A DNA stretch of 6,860 nucleotides from an uncultured Mollicutes bacterium (lineage in GTDB: Bacteria > Bacillota_I > Bacilli_A > Acholeplasmatales > Anaeroplasmataceae), in assembly GCA_900547045.1 (NCBI GenBank), contig URFB01000065.1:1-6860 (forward strand). The letters are read 5' to 3'. Positions 1 to 6,158 of the stretch are shown here, one piece after another (the stretch's first letter is position 1; each line of letters starts with the position of its first letter). The translations under genes were made by a program, and so were the position numbers. The notes under the pieces are model-generated. The model had not been told where the DNA came from and made no database searches. It was given only the letters and a program-made list of their open reading frames with translations.

Positions 1-146
1 CATTTAAGGATTCCCTTGTTTTACTTCCAATGGTATTATATGGTACGCTAACCTTTATTCCTAAAAGGATAATTCATATGTTTGGTAGTAAAAATAAAGA
101 AAATAAAAAATCAGCTGAAAGTGATACTTTAATGATTGCTGATTAG
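1..146 (+). CDS. C-terminal end of a probable membrane protein (5' partial)
   Basis: The frame is open from the left edge and ends at TAG (144-146), giving about 47 visible residues. They include a hydrophobic stretch (DSLVLLPMVLYGTLTFIP), then a basic segment (KRIIHMF, SKNKENKK) and a polar tail ending TLMIAD. This looks like a last transmembrane helix followed by a cytoplasmic tail, since positive charges usually lie inside. The start and most of the protein lie outside the window, so I do not assign a family; a small transporter or other polytopic membrane protein is possible. Only 16 bases separate its stop from the ABC-F start, with no room for a separate promoter, so the two genes are probably cotranscribed. 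Confidence 0.6.
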   Translation, partial: FKDSLVLLPMVLYGTLTFIPKRIIHMFGSKNKENKKSAESDTLMIAD

Positions 147-162
147 TTTAAGGTGAAATTTT

Positions 163-1893
163 ATGGTTATAACATTTAAGGATGTTTCATTTAGATATAC
201 TGATAAGAACCTTTTAGATAAGGTTTCTTTTTCAATTACAGACCAGGATAAAACCGGTCTAGTAGGTCTTAATGGTACAGGAAAATCAACATTAATAAAA
301 TTAATTGAGGATGAAATAAGACCCCAATCTGGTGAAATTATAAGATCTGGTAATATGATTATTTCCTATTTAGAGCAGGAGCCGAATATTCCTTCAAATA
401 TAAAAAATTTAGATTATGTAATGAAAAATAATGATAAGGACCATCAGGTTAATGATTATGAGGCTAAATCAATGCTTACTAAGCTTAAACTTGATCCGGA
501 TGGATTAACAACTAATTTATCAGGTGGTCAAAGAAAAAGATTAGCTCTTGCTAAATGCCTCGTTACATATTGTGACTTTTTAATTCTAGATGAGCCTACT
601 AACCATCTTGATAATGATATGATTTTATATTTAGAAAAATTTCTTCAAAGATATAATCATGGCTTATTTATGGTTACTCATGATAGATATTTCCTTGAGC
701 GTGTATGTAATAATATGCTTGAGCTTGATAATGGTCATATTTATTCCTATAAAGCAAATTATTCCGAATTTTTAACCCTTAAGGCTGAGCGCCTTGAAAA
801 AGAACAAAAGGCGGAAAAGAAGCTTAAGAAGCTTTTAAATCAGGAACTTGATTGGATTCATCGCGGTGTTGAGGCTAGACGTACCAAACAAAAATATCGT
901 ATTGAGCGCTTTAATGAGCTTTCAAAAATTAAATTTAATGAGCGTAAGGGCTTTGAGTTTGATTCAGTATCTAAATATTTAGGAAAGACGATTATTGAAA
1001 TTAAAAATGGCTCTAAAAGCTATGGCGATAAGGTTATATTTAAAAATTTTAATTTAAATGTACTTAGAACCGCAAGAATTGGTATTGTTGGTGATAATGG
1101 TGCTGGAAAAACAACTCTATTTAAAATTATTATGCAGGAGGAGCCACTTGATAATGGTGAGCTTATTTTAGGTGAAACCCTAAAAATCGGCTATTTTTCG
1201 CAGCATTTTGATGCTATAGACGAGGATATGAGGGTTATTGATTATATCAAGGAGGTTTCGTCCACGATTGAAACACTTGATGGAACTGTTACTGCCTCAG
1301 GATTACTTGAACGCTTTTTATTTGATTCAACCCTACAATATACAATGGTAAAAAGCCTATCAGGAGGTCAAAGAAGACGACTTCAGCTTGTGCGTGTTTT
1401 AGCCACTAACCCTAATGTTTTAATTTTAGACGAGCCAACAAATGACCTCGATATTGAAACCCTTGAGGTTTTAGAGGATTATATTGATTCCTTCATGGGT
1501 CCGGTTTTATGTGTAAGCCATGATAGATATTTCCTAGATAAGATTTGTGATGAGCTTTTATATTATAAAAATGGGGAAATTAATTCCTATATGGGTTCAT
1601 TTTCAGAATTTATCGCAAGTGATTTAAATAAAAATGTAACACAGATAAATAAAAATCAAACATACAAAAATGAGCATAAGATGACCTCAAAGGAGAAAAA
1701 TGAGCTCTATGATCTTGAGCATGAGCTTCCAAAGCTTGATCAAAAAATGCAGGATTTAAAGGCTGAGCTTGCCTCATATACCACTGAATATACTCTAATG
1801 ATGGATGTCCAAAAGAAAATTGATGAGCTTGATGAGGAAATTTTAGCTAAGACTGAAAGATATTTTGAGCTGATGGAGAAGAAGGAATCCTAA
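163..1893 (+). CDS. uup: ABC-F family ATPase, Uup/YfmR type (ribosome-associated)
   Basis: This is a 576-residue soluble protein with two ABC ATPase domains and no membrane segment, as expected for ABC-F translation factors rather than transporters. Domain 1 has Walker A GLNGTGKST (35-43), signature LSGGQ (119-123), Walker B LILDEP with E144, and switch H173. Domain 2 has GDNGAGKTT (310-318), LSGGQ (399-403), VLILDEPTNDLD with E424, and H453. The linker at about 200-262 contains WIHRGVEARRTKQKYR, like the Uup linker. The second-domain TNDLD and a charged C-terminal coiled coil (about 508-574) also fit Uup/YfmR rather than EttA. Known family role: binding near the ribosomal E site to help stalled ribosomes, with YfmR linked to proline-rich stalls. 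It is somewhat shorter than E. coli Uup. AAGGTGA (150-156), six bases before ATG, supports the start. The linker is short, unlike typical antibiotic-resistance ABC-F proteins. The ABC-F class is certain; the Uup subfamily is likely. Confidence 0.9.
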   Translation: MVITFKDVSFRYTDKNLLDKVSFSITDQDKTGLVGLNGTGKSTLIKLIEDEIRPQSGEIIRSGNMIISYLEQEPNIPSNIKNLDYVMKNNDKDHQVNDYEAKSMLTKLKLDPDGLTTNLSGGQRKRLALAKCLVTYCDFLILDEPTNHLDNDMILYLEKFLQRYNHGLFMVTHDRYFLERVCNNMLELDNGHIYSYKANYSEFLTLKAERLEKEQKAEKKLKKLLNQELDWIHRGVEARRTKQKYRIERFNELSKIKFNERKGFEFDSVSKYLGKTIIEIKNGSKSYGDKVIFKNFNLNVLRTARIGIVGDNGAGKTTLFKIIMQEEPLDNGELILGETLKIGYFSQHFDAIDEDMRVIDYIKEVSSTIETLDGTVTASGLLERFLFDSTLQYTMVKSLSGGQRRRLQLVRVLATNPNVLILDEPTNDLDIETLEVLEDYIDSFMGPVLCVSHDRYFLDKICDELLYYKNGEINSYMGSFSEFIASDLNKNVTQINKNQTYKNEHKMTSKEKNELYDLEHELPKLDQKMQDLKAELASYTTEYTLMMDVQKKIDELDEEILAKTERYFELMEKKES

Positions 1894-2327
1894 TGAGCTT
1901 TTATAATAATGAAGAATTACCCTTTGTAAAAAAATGTGAGGGAATTATATTAGACGCTAAGTATTCTAATAAAATTACGCTTTTTCGTTTTTTAAATAAA
2001 AGAGAAATTGAAATTTTAAATTCGCTTAAAGATGATACCATCATTTATATTGATTCCTGTGGTGATGAATATAAAAGAGCGATTGTAGCACCCTTTGAAA
2101 TAAAGCCAGAATTTAAAACCATTTTATTGAAGCTTAATTATAATAAAAAATATCTTACACCTAATCATCGTATGATTTTAGGATCATTAATGAGCCTAGG
2201 TATTGAAAGAAATACTATCGGTGACATTTATATTACCACAAGCAATGATGTTTATTTTTACGCAACTAAGGAAATTGAACCATATTTAATTTCTGAGCTT
2301 AGGGTAATTGCTCATCAGGCGGTTTAG
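1893..2327 (+). CDS. ylmH: YlmH N-terminal part, ending at an in-frame TAG
   Basis: This 144-residue open frame matches the N-terminal two thirds of YlmH, a Firmicute RNA-binding protein of about 250 residues usually encoded near the division genes. The clearest family mark is at 92-112: HRMILGSLMSLGIER followed by GDI. The N-terminal ELPFVKKCEGI and LNKREIEIL segments also fit. The ATG overlaps the stop of the ABC-F gene (TAATG), and AAGGA at 1882-1886 lies six bases upstream, so translation is probably coupled. The product as read would lack the C-terminal S4 domain, which lies open in the same frame just after the TAG. Without S4, ribosome or rRNA binding would probably be lost. The frame and identity are clear; whether this short protein is stable or used is unknown. 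Confidence 0.75.
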   Translation: MSFYNNEELPFVKKCEGIILDAKYSNKITLFRFLNKREIEILNSLKDDTIIYIDSCGDEYKRAIVAPFEIKPEFKTILLKLNYNKKYLTPNHRMILGSLMSLGIERNTIGDIYITTSNDVYFYATKEIEPYLISELRVIAHQAV

Positions 2328-2633
2328 CTTGAGGAAACATCAAGCATTGATGGTGAAATTAAAAGAGATATCAAGACTAAGGACGCTTTTGTTGCAAGCC
2401 TTAGGCTTGATTTAATTTGTGCCCAAATTTTTAATTTATCTCGTAGTGAGGCCCAGGAGCTTATTAAAAATAAGGATTGCAAGGTTAATCAAAGAATCAT
2501 TGATAATACATCCTATGAGCTTCATGAGCATGATGTCATTTCCCTTAAGGGCTATGGAAGAGGCTCAATTGAGGCAGTTGGTGGGATTTCTAAAAGCGGG
2601 AAAATATTTGTTAATCTAGCAAAAATGATTTGA
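1893..2633 (+). pseudogene. ylmH: ylmH locus interrupted by one in-frame TAG at 2325-2327
   Basis: Reading through the TAG gives a normal full-length YlmH of 246 residues ending at TGA (2631-2633). After the stop the same frame stays open for 101 codons and encodes an S4 RNA-binding domain at about residues 168-235: ASLRLDLICAQIFNLSRSEA, then LIKNKDCKVNQ, and the YGRGSI segment typical of the YlmH end. No ATG, GTG or TTG occurs in frame after the TAG until the last codons, so ordinary reinitiation cannot make the S4 part. One base change (for example CAG to TAG) explains the break. B. subtilis YlmH has been linked to ribosome-associated quality control, alongside the S4 protein RqcP. The intact reading on both sides suggests a recent nonsense mutation, a sequence error, or programmed readthrough. 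General UAG recoding is unlikely, because TAG ends at least two other genes here (146 and 4430). Confidence 0.75.
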
Positions 2634-2637
2634 TTTA

Positions 2638-2665
2638 TTGATTTAAATAATAAATTATGTATAAT
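2638..2665 (+). promoter_or_regulatory. Probable sigma-A promoter of the trigger factor gene
   Basis: TTGATT (2638-2643) and a perfect TATAAT (2660-2665) are separated by 16 bases. They lie just after the ylmH stop and about 30 bases before the downstream ATG. The -35 matches consensus at four of six bases. The predicted transcript would start near 2672 and have a short leader. The call rests on motif and position only, in an AT-rich region where chance matches occur. Confidence 0.6.
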
Positions 2666-2693
2666 AACTATAAAAAGAAAGTGAGACAAAATA

Positions 2694-3623
2694 ATGAAAA
2701 TTGGAACTTATAAAAATTTAAATTTAGGTAAAACTACACCTGCAAAGGTAACTAAGGAGGAAGTCGATAACGAGCTTCAAAAGCTTCTTCAAAGCAAGGT
2801 AAGCTATAGCACAAAGGCTGGTAAGTCAGAGCTTGGCGATACTGTAAATATTGATTACGAAGGCTTTTTAGATGGTGTACCATTTGATGGTGGTAAGTCT
2901 GAGCATTATGACCTAGAGCTTGGGAGTCATTCCTTTATTCCTGGTTTTGAGGAGGGTTTAGTTGGCTTTGAGGCTAATTCAGATGTTGATGTAAATGTTA
3001 CCTTCCCAGATGAATATCATGCACCAAATCTTGCTGGCAAGGCTGTTGTATTTAAGTGCCATATCCATGAGGTAAAGACTAAGGTTGAATCAAAGCTTAA
3101 TGATGATTTTGCTAAAGAATATGGTCTTGATTCAGCAGATGCATTAGTTAAGGAGCTTGAGCGTCAAATGAATTCAAAGAAGCAAAACGACGCTGACAAC
3201 GAATATCTTGGTAAGCTAATTAAGGAAATCGTTGATAATTCTGAGGTTGATATTGAACCAGATATGGTTGAAAAAAGAACTGATGAAATTATCAAGTATC
3301 TAGAACAAAATATTGGTCAATATGGAATGGATATTAATGCTTATTTAAGCATGAGTGGTCAAACTATGGAGGCATTGCGTGCACAGGCCAAGGAGCAAGC
3401 TATGTCTGCTGTAAAGAGTGATATTGTAATTGCTGAAATTGCAGCAATCGAAGGTATTGTAGCTGATGATGTAGAAATTAATGCAGCATTTGAGCAATAT
3501 AAAAATCAATATGGCCTATCTGATGAGCAATTTGCAGAATTTAAAAAAGCAAATCTTGATAATTTAGCTCATGATCTTGTAACTCGTAAGGTTATTGATT
3601 TATTAATGCAAAGCAATAATTAA
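2694..3623 (+). CDS. tig: Trigger factor-like chaperone/PPIase lacking the ribosome-binding domain
   Basis: This 309-residue protein carries two of the three trigger factor domains. Residues 1-40 (IGTYKNLNL, then VTKEEVDNELQKLL) match the linker that normally follows the ribosome-binding domain. Residues 45-128 are the FKBP-type prolyl isomerase domain (GDTVNIDYEGFLDGVPFDGG; FIPGFEEGLVG; VTFPDEYHAPNLAGK). Residues 130-305 are the helical C-terminal chaperone domain (KLNDDFAKEYG; VEKRTDEIIKYL). Canonical trigger factor has about 430 residues and starts with a domain of about 110 residues carrying the GFRxGKxP ribosome-docking loop; none of it is here. The start cannot be moved upstream, because TGA at 2682-2684 lies in frame three codons before ATG. 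There is no signal peptide, so it should be cytoplasmic. The ribosome binding site is weak (GTGAG, 2681-2685). By inference it folds proteins off the ribosome or docks differently. The family assignment is firm; the role without docking is uncertain. Confidence 0.88.
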   Translation: MKIGTYKNLNLGKTTPAKVTKEEVDNELQKLLQSKVSYSTKAGKSELGDTVNIDYEGFLDGVPFDGGKSEHYDLELGSHSFIPGFEEGLVGFEANSDVDVNVTFPDEYHAPNLAGKAVVFKCHIHEVKTKVESKLNDDFAKEYGLDSADALVKELERQMNSKKQNDADNEYLGKLIKEIVDNSEVDIEPDMVEKRTDEIIKYLEQNIGQYGMDINAYLSMSGQTMEALRAQAKEQAMSAVKSDIVIAEIAAIEGIVADDVEINAAFEQYKNQYGLSDEQFAEFKKANLDNLAHDLVTRKVIDLLMQSNN

Positions 3624-3662
3624 TAAAAAAAATTTGCTAAAATATTCTATAAATTAAAGGGG

Positions 3663-3712
3663 AATAATTTTTTTAAAAAAATGTTGACATTATATTTTGA
3701 CTAGGGTATAAT
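3663..3712 (+). promoter_or_regulatory. Consensus promoter with UP-like element for rplU-prp-rpmA
   Basis: TTGACA (3684-3689) and TATAAT (3707-3712) are both perfect consensus hexamers with the optimal 17-base spacer. Just upstream, 3663-3682 is a run of only A and T with T- and A-tracts, like the UP elements of strong ribosomal promoters. The predicted start near 3717-3719 leaves a leader of about 85 bases before rplU. This is the strongest promoter seen in the window. Confidence 0.85.
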
Positions 3713-3720
3713 TATGATGT

Positions 3721-3780
3721 TGTAACATGCACCACTTAGATCAGGTTATAAAAAGCATAGCTTACCTGTATAGTGAGTCT
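3721..3780 (+). promoter_or_regulatory. Structured 5' leader of rplU, probable L21 leader
   Basis: The leader between promoter and rplU can fold into a stacked hairpin. CACT (3733-3736) pairs with AGTG (3772-3775), CAGGT (3742-3746) with ACCTG (3764-3768), and AAGC (3753-3756) with GCTT (3760-3763) around a three-base loop. A TGCACC motif (3728-3733) precedes it. Firmicutes carry a known L21 leader (an Rfam family) at this position, thought to let L21 or a related ligand control the operon. The position and nested stem fit; the match to that family is my inference and I could not score it. No terminator hairpin follows, so any control would act on translation or RNA stability. Confidence 0.55.
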
Positions 3781-3804
3781 TAAATTTTCAGGAGGTGTAA
3801 CGAC

Positions 3805-4116
3805 ATGTACGCAATTATTGAAACTGGTGGAAAGCAAGTTAAGGTTGAAGCTGGACAAAGCATTTATGTAGAATTACTAAATGACGCTGTCATCGGTGAA
3901 ACTTATACTTTCAACAAGGTATTATTCGTTGGTGGAGAGCAAACTAAGGTTGGTGCTCCATATGTTGAAGGTGCTACTGTAACTGCTAAGGTTGAAAAGA
4001 ATGGTAAGGCTAAGAAGATCATTATCTTCAAGTATCGTCCAAAGAAGAAGTCTCGTACTAAGAAGGGACATCGTCAAGCATACACTAAGCTTACTATTGA
4101 AGCAATCAATGCTTAA
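3805..4116 (+). CDS. rplU: 50S ribosomal protein L21
   Basis: This 103-residue protein has the usual L21 length and starts with the family opening MYAIIETGGKQVKVEAGQ. Residues 74-97 form the L21 signature: FKYRPKKKSRTKKGHRQAYT, then KLTI. L21 is a large-subunit protein that binds 23S rRNA and supports assembly. The ATG has the strong ribosome binding site AGGAGGTG (3790-3797), seven bases upstream. It is the first gene of the operon, behind a consensus promoter and a structured leader, and is followed two bases after its stop by prp. Order and content match the conserved Firmicute L21-Prp-L27 operon. Nothing is missing from the protein. Confidence 0.97.
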   Translation: MYAIIETGGKQVKVEAGQSIYVELLNDAVIGETYTFNKVLFVGGEQTKVGAPYVEGATVTAKVEKNGKAKKIIIFKYRPKKKSRTKKGHRQAYTKLTIEAINA

Positions 4117-4118
4117 TT

Positions 4119-4430
4119 ATGATTAAATATAAGGTCACCAAAGGTGACAATGAATACAAAATTGAAGTGAAGGGTCATGCAAATCAAAATCCTTATGGAA
4201 CTGATATTGTGTGCGCCTCCGTTTCAACAATGCTTATTATGACATATAATTTGCTAGAAAGACTTAATCTTTTTCGTTGCAACATCACAGCACCCGTTTG
4301 TGAAGAAGGATTATTCAAGCTTGATATGCAGGTTAGTGATAATACGCTAAAGGAGATTCTTAATAATTTAAGTGATTCTCTAGATATGCTAGAGCAGGCA
4401 TATCCAAAATATATAAAATCTGAAAAATAG
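4119..4430 (+). CDS. prp: Ribosomal-processing cysteine protease Prp (YsxB family)
   Basis: This 103-residue protein is the expected length for Prp. The proposed catalytic pair is visible: H20 in the KGHA motif and C32 in DIVCASVS. In Firmicutes Prp removes the N-terminal extension of ribosomal protein L27, an essential maturation step in Staphylococcus aureus; the residues correspond by motif to its known His and Cys. The gene sits between rplU and rpmA, as usual, and its substrate rpmA follows 12 bases later with the extension present. No clear ribosome binding site precedes ATG, but the start lies two bases after the rplU stop, so translational coupling is likely. The TAG stop overlaps the ribosome binding site of rpmA, which would couple protease and substrate synthesis. 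Confidence 0.93.
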   Translation: MIKYKVTKGDNEYKIEVKGHANQNPYGTDIVCASVSTMLIMTYNLLERLNLFRCNITAPVCEEGLFKLDMQVSDNTLKEILNNLSDSLDMLEQAYPKYIKSEK

Positions 4431-4435
4431 GAGGT
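4429..4435 (+). promoter_or_regulatory. Ribosome binding site of rpmA overlapping the prp stop
   Basis: AGGAGGT is a near-perfect anti-16S match, seven bases before the rpmA ATG. Its first two bases are the last two of the prp TAG stop, so ribosomes finishing prp uncover or reuse the site. It fixes the start at 4443, which includes the cleavable L27 extension. Confidence 0.85.
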
Positions 4436-4442
4436 ACCTATC

Positions 4443-4724
4443 ATGTTATTTTTAAATATTCAATTATTTGCATCTAAAAAAGGTGTTGGTTCTACAAAGA
4501 ACGGCCGTGATTCAGAATCAAAGCGTTTAGGAGCAAAGAAGTCTGATGGGCAATTCGCTACTGCTGGTTCAATTTTATACCGTCAAAGAGGAACTAAAAT
4601 TTTCCCAGGTAATAATGTTGGTATCGGTGGAGATGATACTTTATTCGCAAAGGTTACTGGCGTTGTTAAGTTCGAACGCAAGGGACGCGATAAGAAGCAA
4701 GTATCAGTTTACCCACAAGAGTAA
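4443..4724 (+). CDS. rpmA: 50S ribosomal protein L27, precursor with cleavable N-terminus
   Basis: This 93-residue L27 contains the family core SKKGVGSTKNGRDSESKRLG and SILYRQRGTKIFPG. L27 lies at the peptidyl transferase centre, where the mature N-terminus reaches the tRNA ends. The first ten residues, MLFLNIQLFA, form the Firmicute extension that Prp removes before S11. The usual motif reads LNLQFFA; here it is LNIQLFA, so I6 and L8 differ while F9 and A10 next to the cut are kept. The start is fixed by AGGAGGT seven bases upstream. It is the last gene before the intrinsic terminator at 4736-4765. The protein is complete and of normal length. Confidence 0.97.
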   Translation: MLFLNIQLFASKKGVGSTKNGRDSESKRLGAKKSDGQFATAGSILYRQRGTKIFPGNNVGIGGDDTLFAKVTGVVKFERKGRDKKQVSVYPQE

Positions 4725-4735
4725 TTTGATATTAA

Positions 4736-4765
4736 GCCCACGCTTATGGTGTGGGCATTTTTTTT
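4736..4765 (+). terminator. Intrinsic terminator after rpmA
   Basis: GCCCACGC (4736-4743) pairs with GTGTGGGC (4749-4756) over eight base pairs, with one G-U, around the loop TTATG. An A and eight T residues follow (4758-4765). It starts 11 bases after the rpmA stop and ends two bases before the obg ribosome binding site, so some readthrough seems necessary for obg expression unless a promoter lies inside rpmA. Confidence 0.9.
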
Positions 4766-4767
4766 CG

Positions 4768-4775
4768 AAGGAGGG
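4768..4775 (+). promoter_or_regulatory. Ribosome binding site that fixes the obg start
   Basis: AAGGAGGG lies five bases before the ATG at 4781. It decides for this start over an in-frame GTG at 4751, which would put the first codons inside the rpmA terminator and add ten residues not seen in Obg proteins. Confidence 0.85.
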
Positions 4776-4780
4776 ATATT

Positions 4781-6061
4781 ATGTTCGTAGATGAGGTCAA
4801 GGTTGAGCTTACTGCCGGTAAAGGTGGAAATGGTATAGTTGCATACCGTCGAGAGCTTAAAATTGAAAAAGGTGGTCCTTATGGTGGTAATGGCGGTGCT
4901 GGTGGATCAATTATTTTTATTGGTGATGAGAATCTATCAACGCTTCTTGATTTAAGATATAATAAGGTTATTAAGGGTAATAACGGTGAAAATGGTCGTA
5001 CAAAGGGTATGTATGGTAAATCTGCTGAGGATACATATATTCGTGTACCCCTAGGAACTGTTCTTTATGATGATGATACTAATCGTGTTATTGGCGATAT
5101 TACACGTCATAATGAAGAGGTTGTCGTATGTAAGGGTGGCCGTGGAGGCCGTGGTAATATGGCATTTGCAAGTGGAATTAATAAATGTCCAGATTTTGCA
5201 GAAAAGGGTGAGCCTGGTGAGCATCGTTTTGTTAGATGTGAATTAAAGGTTTTAGCTGATTGTGGTCTTGTAGGCTTTCCTAGCGTTGGTAAGTCAACCC
5301 TAATTAGTGCGGTTTCTGCATGTAGACCTAAAATTGCAGCCTACCACTTTACTACTCTAGTTCCAAATCTTGGTGTAGTTGAGGTACCAGATGGAAGAAG
5401 CTTTGTAATGGCTGACCTTCCTGGTATTATTGAGGGTGCATCTCAGGGTGCAGGTTTAGGCCTTCAATTCCTTCGTCATATTGAAAGATGTCGTGTTATT
5501 GTGCATGTAATTGATATGGCCGGTGTTGATGGAAGAGATCCTCTAGATGATTATCTAAAGATTAATCAAGAGCTTAGAGAATATAAGATGAATTTATCTA
5601 AGCGTCCGCAAATTGTTGTAGCTAATAAGATGGATATGCCACAGGCAGAGGAAAATCTTAAACGCTTTAAGGAAAAGTATCCAGATGTAGAAATTCTTCC
5701 AATTAGTGCGCTTACTAAGGAGCATTTAAATGAGCTTCTTTATAAGGTAGCAGATTTACTTGATGTTACTGAATCCTTCTCTTTACTTGAGGATGATGAA
5801 ACTGAAGAGGTTGTTAACTACAAGTTTGAGGAAGAGGAAAAGCCATATACTATTCGTCGTGATTCTGATGGTGTTTATGTTGTTGAGGGTGCTAAGCTTA
5901 AGAAGCTATTTGAAATGACAAACATTGAAAATGATACTGCTATGCGTCGTTTTGCTCGCCAGCTAAGAAGTTTTGGTGTTGATGATGAGCTACGTCGTTT
6001 GGGGGTTCAAAACGGTGATACTGTAAGAATCTTTGATTACGTATTTGAATTCGTTGAATAA
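4781..6061 (+). CDS. obg: Obg family GTPase (CgtA), large-subunit assembly
   Basis: This 426-residue protein has the three Obg parts. Residues 1-158 are the glycine-rich Obg fold (MFVDEVKVELTAGKGGNG, GGPYGGNGGAGG, GGRGGRGN). The GTPase domain at about 159-330 has G1 GFPSVGKS (165-172), G2 in TTLVPNLG (191-198), G3 DLPG (212-215), G4 NKMD (282-285) and G5 around SAL (309-311). Residues from about 355 to 426 form the C-terminal domain typical of Firmicute Obg (YTIRRDSDGVYVVEGAKL; FARQLRSFGV; NGDTVRIFDY), preceded by an acidic linker. Obg binds GTP, acts in 50S maturation, and is tied to (p)ppGpp and stress responses. In B. subtilis obg also lies just after the rplU-rpmA cluster, with spo0B between; there is no spo0B here. 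I chose ATG 4781 because of its ribosome binding site. Confidence 0.96.
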   Translation: MFVDEVKVELTAGKGGNGIVAYRRELKIEKGGPYGGNGGAGGSIIFIGDENLSTLLDLRYNKVIKGNNGENGRTKGMYGKSAEDTYIRVPLGTVLYDDDTNRVIGDITRHNEEVVVCKGGRGGRGNMAFASGINKCPDFAEKGEPGEHRFVRCELKVLADCGLVGFPSVGKSTLISAVSACRPKIAAYHFTTLVPNLGVVEVPDGRSFVMADLPGIIEGASQGAGLGLQFLRHIERCRVIVHVIDMAGVDGRDPLDDYLKINQELREYKMNLSKRPQIVVANKMDMPQAEENLKRFKEKYPDVEILPISALTKEHLNELLYKVADLLDVTESFSLLEDDETEEVVNYKFEEEEKPYTIRRDSDGVYVVEGAKLKKLFEMTNIENDTAMRRFARQLRSFGVDDELRRLGVQNGDTVRIFDYVFEFVE

Positions 6062-6067
6062 AATAAG

Positions 6068-6103
6068 GAGTTTAAATGTCATATGATGTTTAAACTCTTT
6101 TTT
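6068..6103 (+). terminator. Intrinsic terminator after obg
   Basis: GAGTTTAAA (6068-6076) pairs perfectly with TTTAAACTC (6089-6097), followed by six T residues (6098-6103). The 12-base loop can add a CAT/ATG mini-stem. It starts six bases after the obg stop. The stem is mostly A-U and so weaker than the rpmA terminator, but its place and T-tract are right. Confidence 0.8.
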
Positions 6104-6126
6104 AATGATTTAAAAAGATGATTTAG

Positions 6127-6135
6127 TGATATAAT
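6127..6135 (+). promoter_or_regulatory. Extended -10 promoter of the lipoprotein gene
   Basis: TGATATAAT is a full extended -10 (TG, one base, TATAAT at 6130-6135). The best -35 candidate, TGATTT (6106-6111, 18-base spacer), is poor, which an extended -10 can offset. It follows the obg terminator and would give a leader of about 17 bases before the GTG at 6159. Confidence 0.6.
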
Positions 6136-6158
6136 ATATAAAAAAAGATGGTGATAAC

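Noticed and set aside
2419..2619. A 66-codon + strand frame
   Set aside because: It overlaps the S4 domain of ylmH in another frame; its translation has no domain sense and no ribosome binding site, while the ylmH frame reads as a known family.
1893..2633. General recoding of TAG as an amino acid in this organism
   Set aside because: TAG also ends the membrane protein (144-146) and prp (4428-4430) at natural ends, the latter overlapping the rpmA ribosome binding site, so TAG works as a stop here.
3624..3682. A terminator after the trigger factor gene
   Set aside because: The only pairings are long A/T runs with no G/C-containing stem; the stretch is better explained as the UP-like region of the rplU promoter.
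4193..4444. An 83-codon - strand frame
   Set aside because: It lies antisense to prp, which has clear catalytic motifs and operon context.
4751..4780. An upstream GTG start for obg
   Set aside because: It lies inside the terminator stem, lacks a ribosome binding site, and adds residues foreign to Obg; ATG 4781 has AAGGAGGG in front.
4546..4794. An 82-codon + strand frame
   Set aside because: It is a shifted reading of rpmA running through the terminator.
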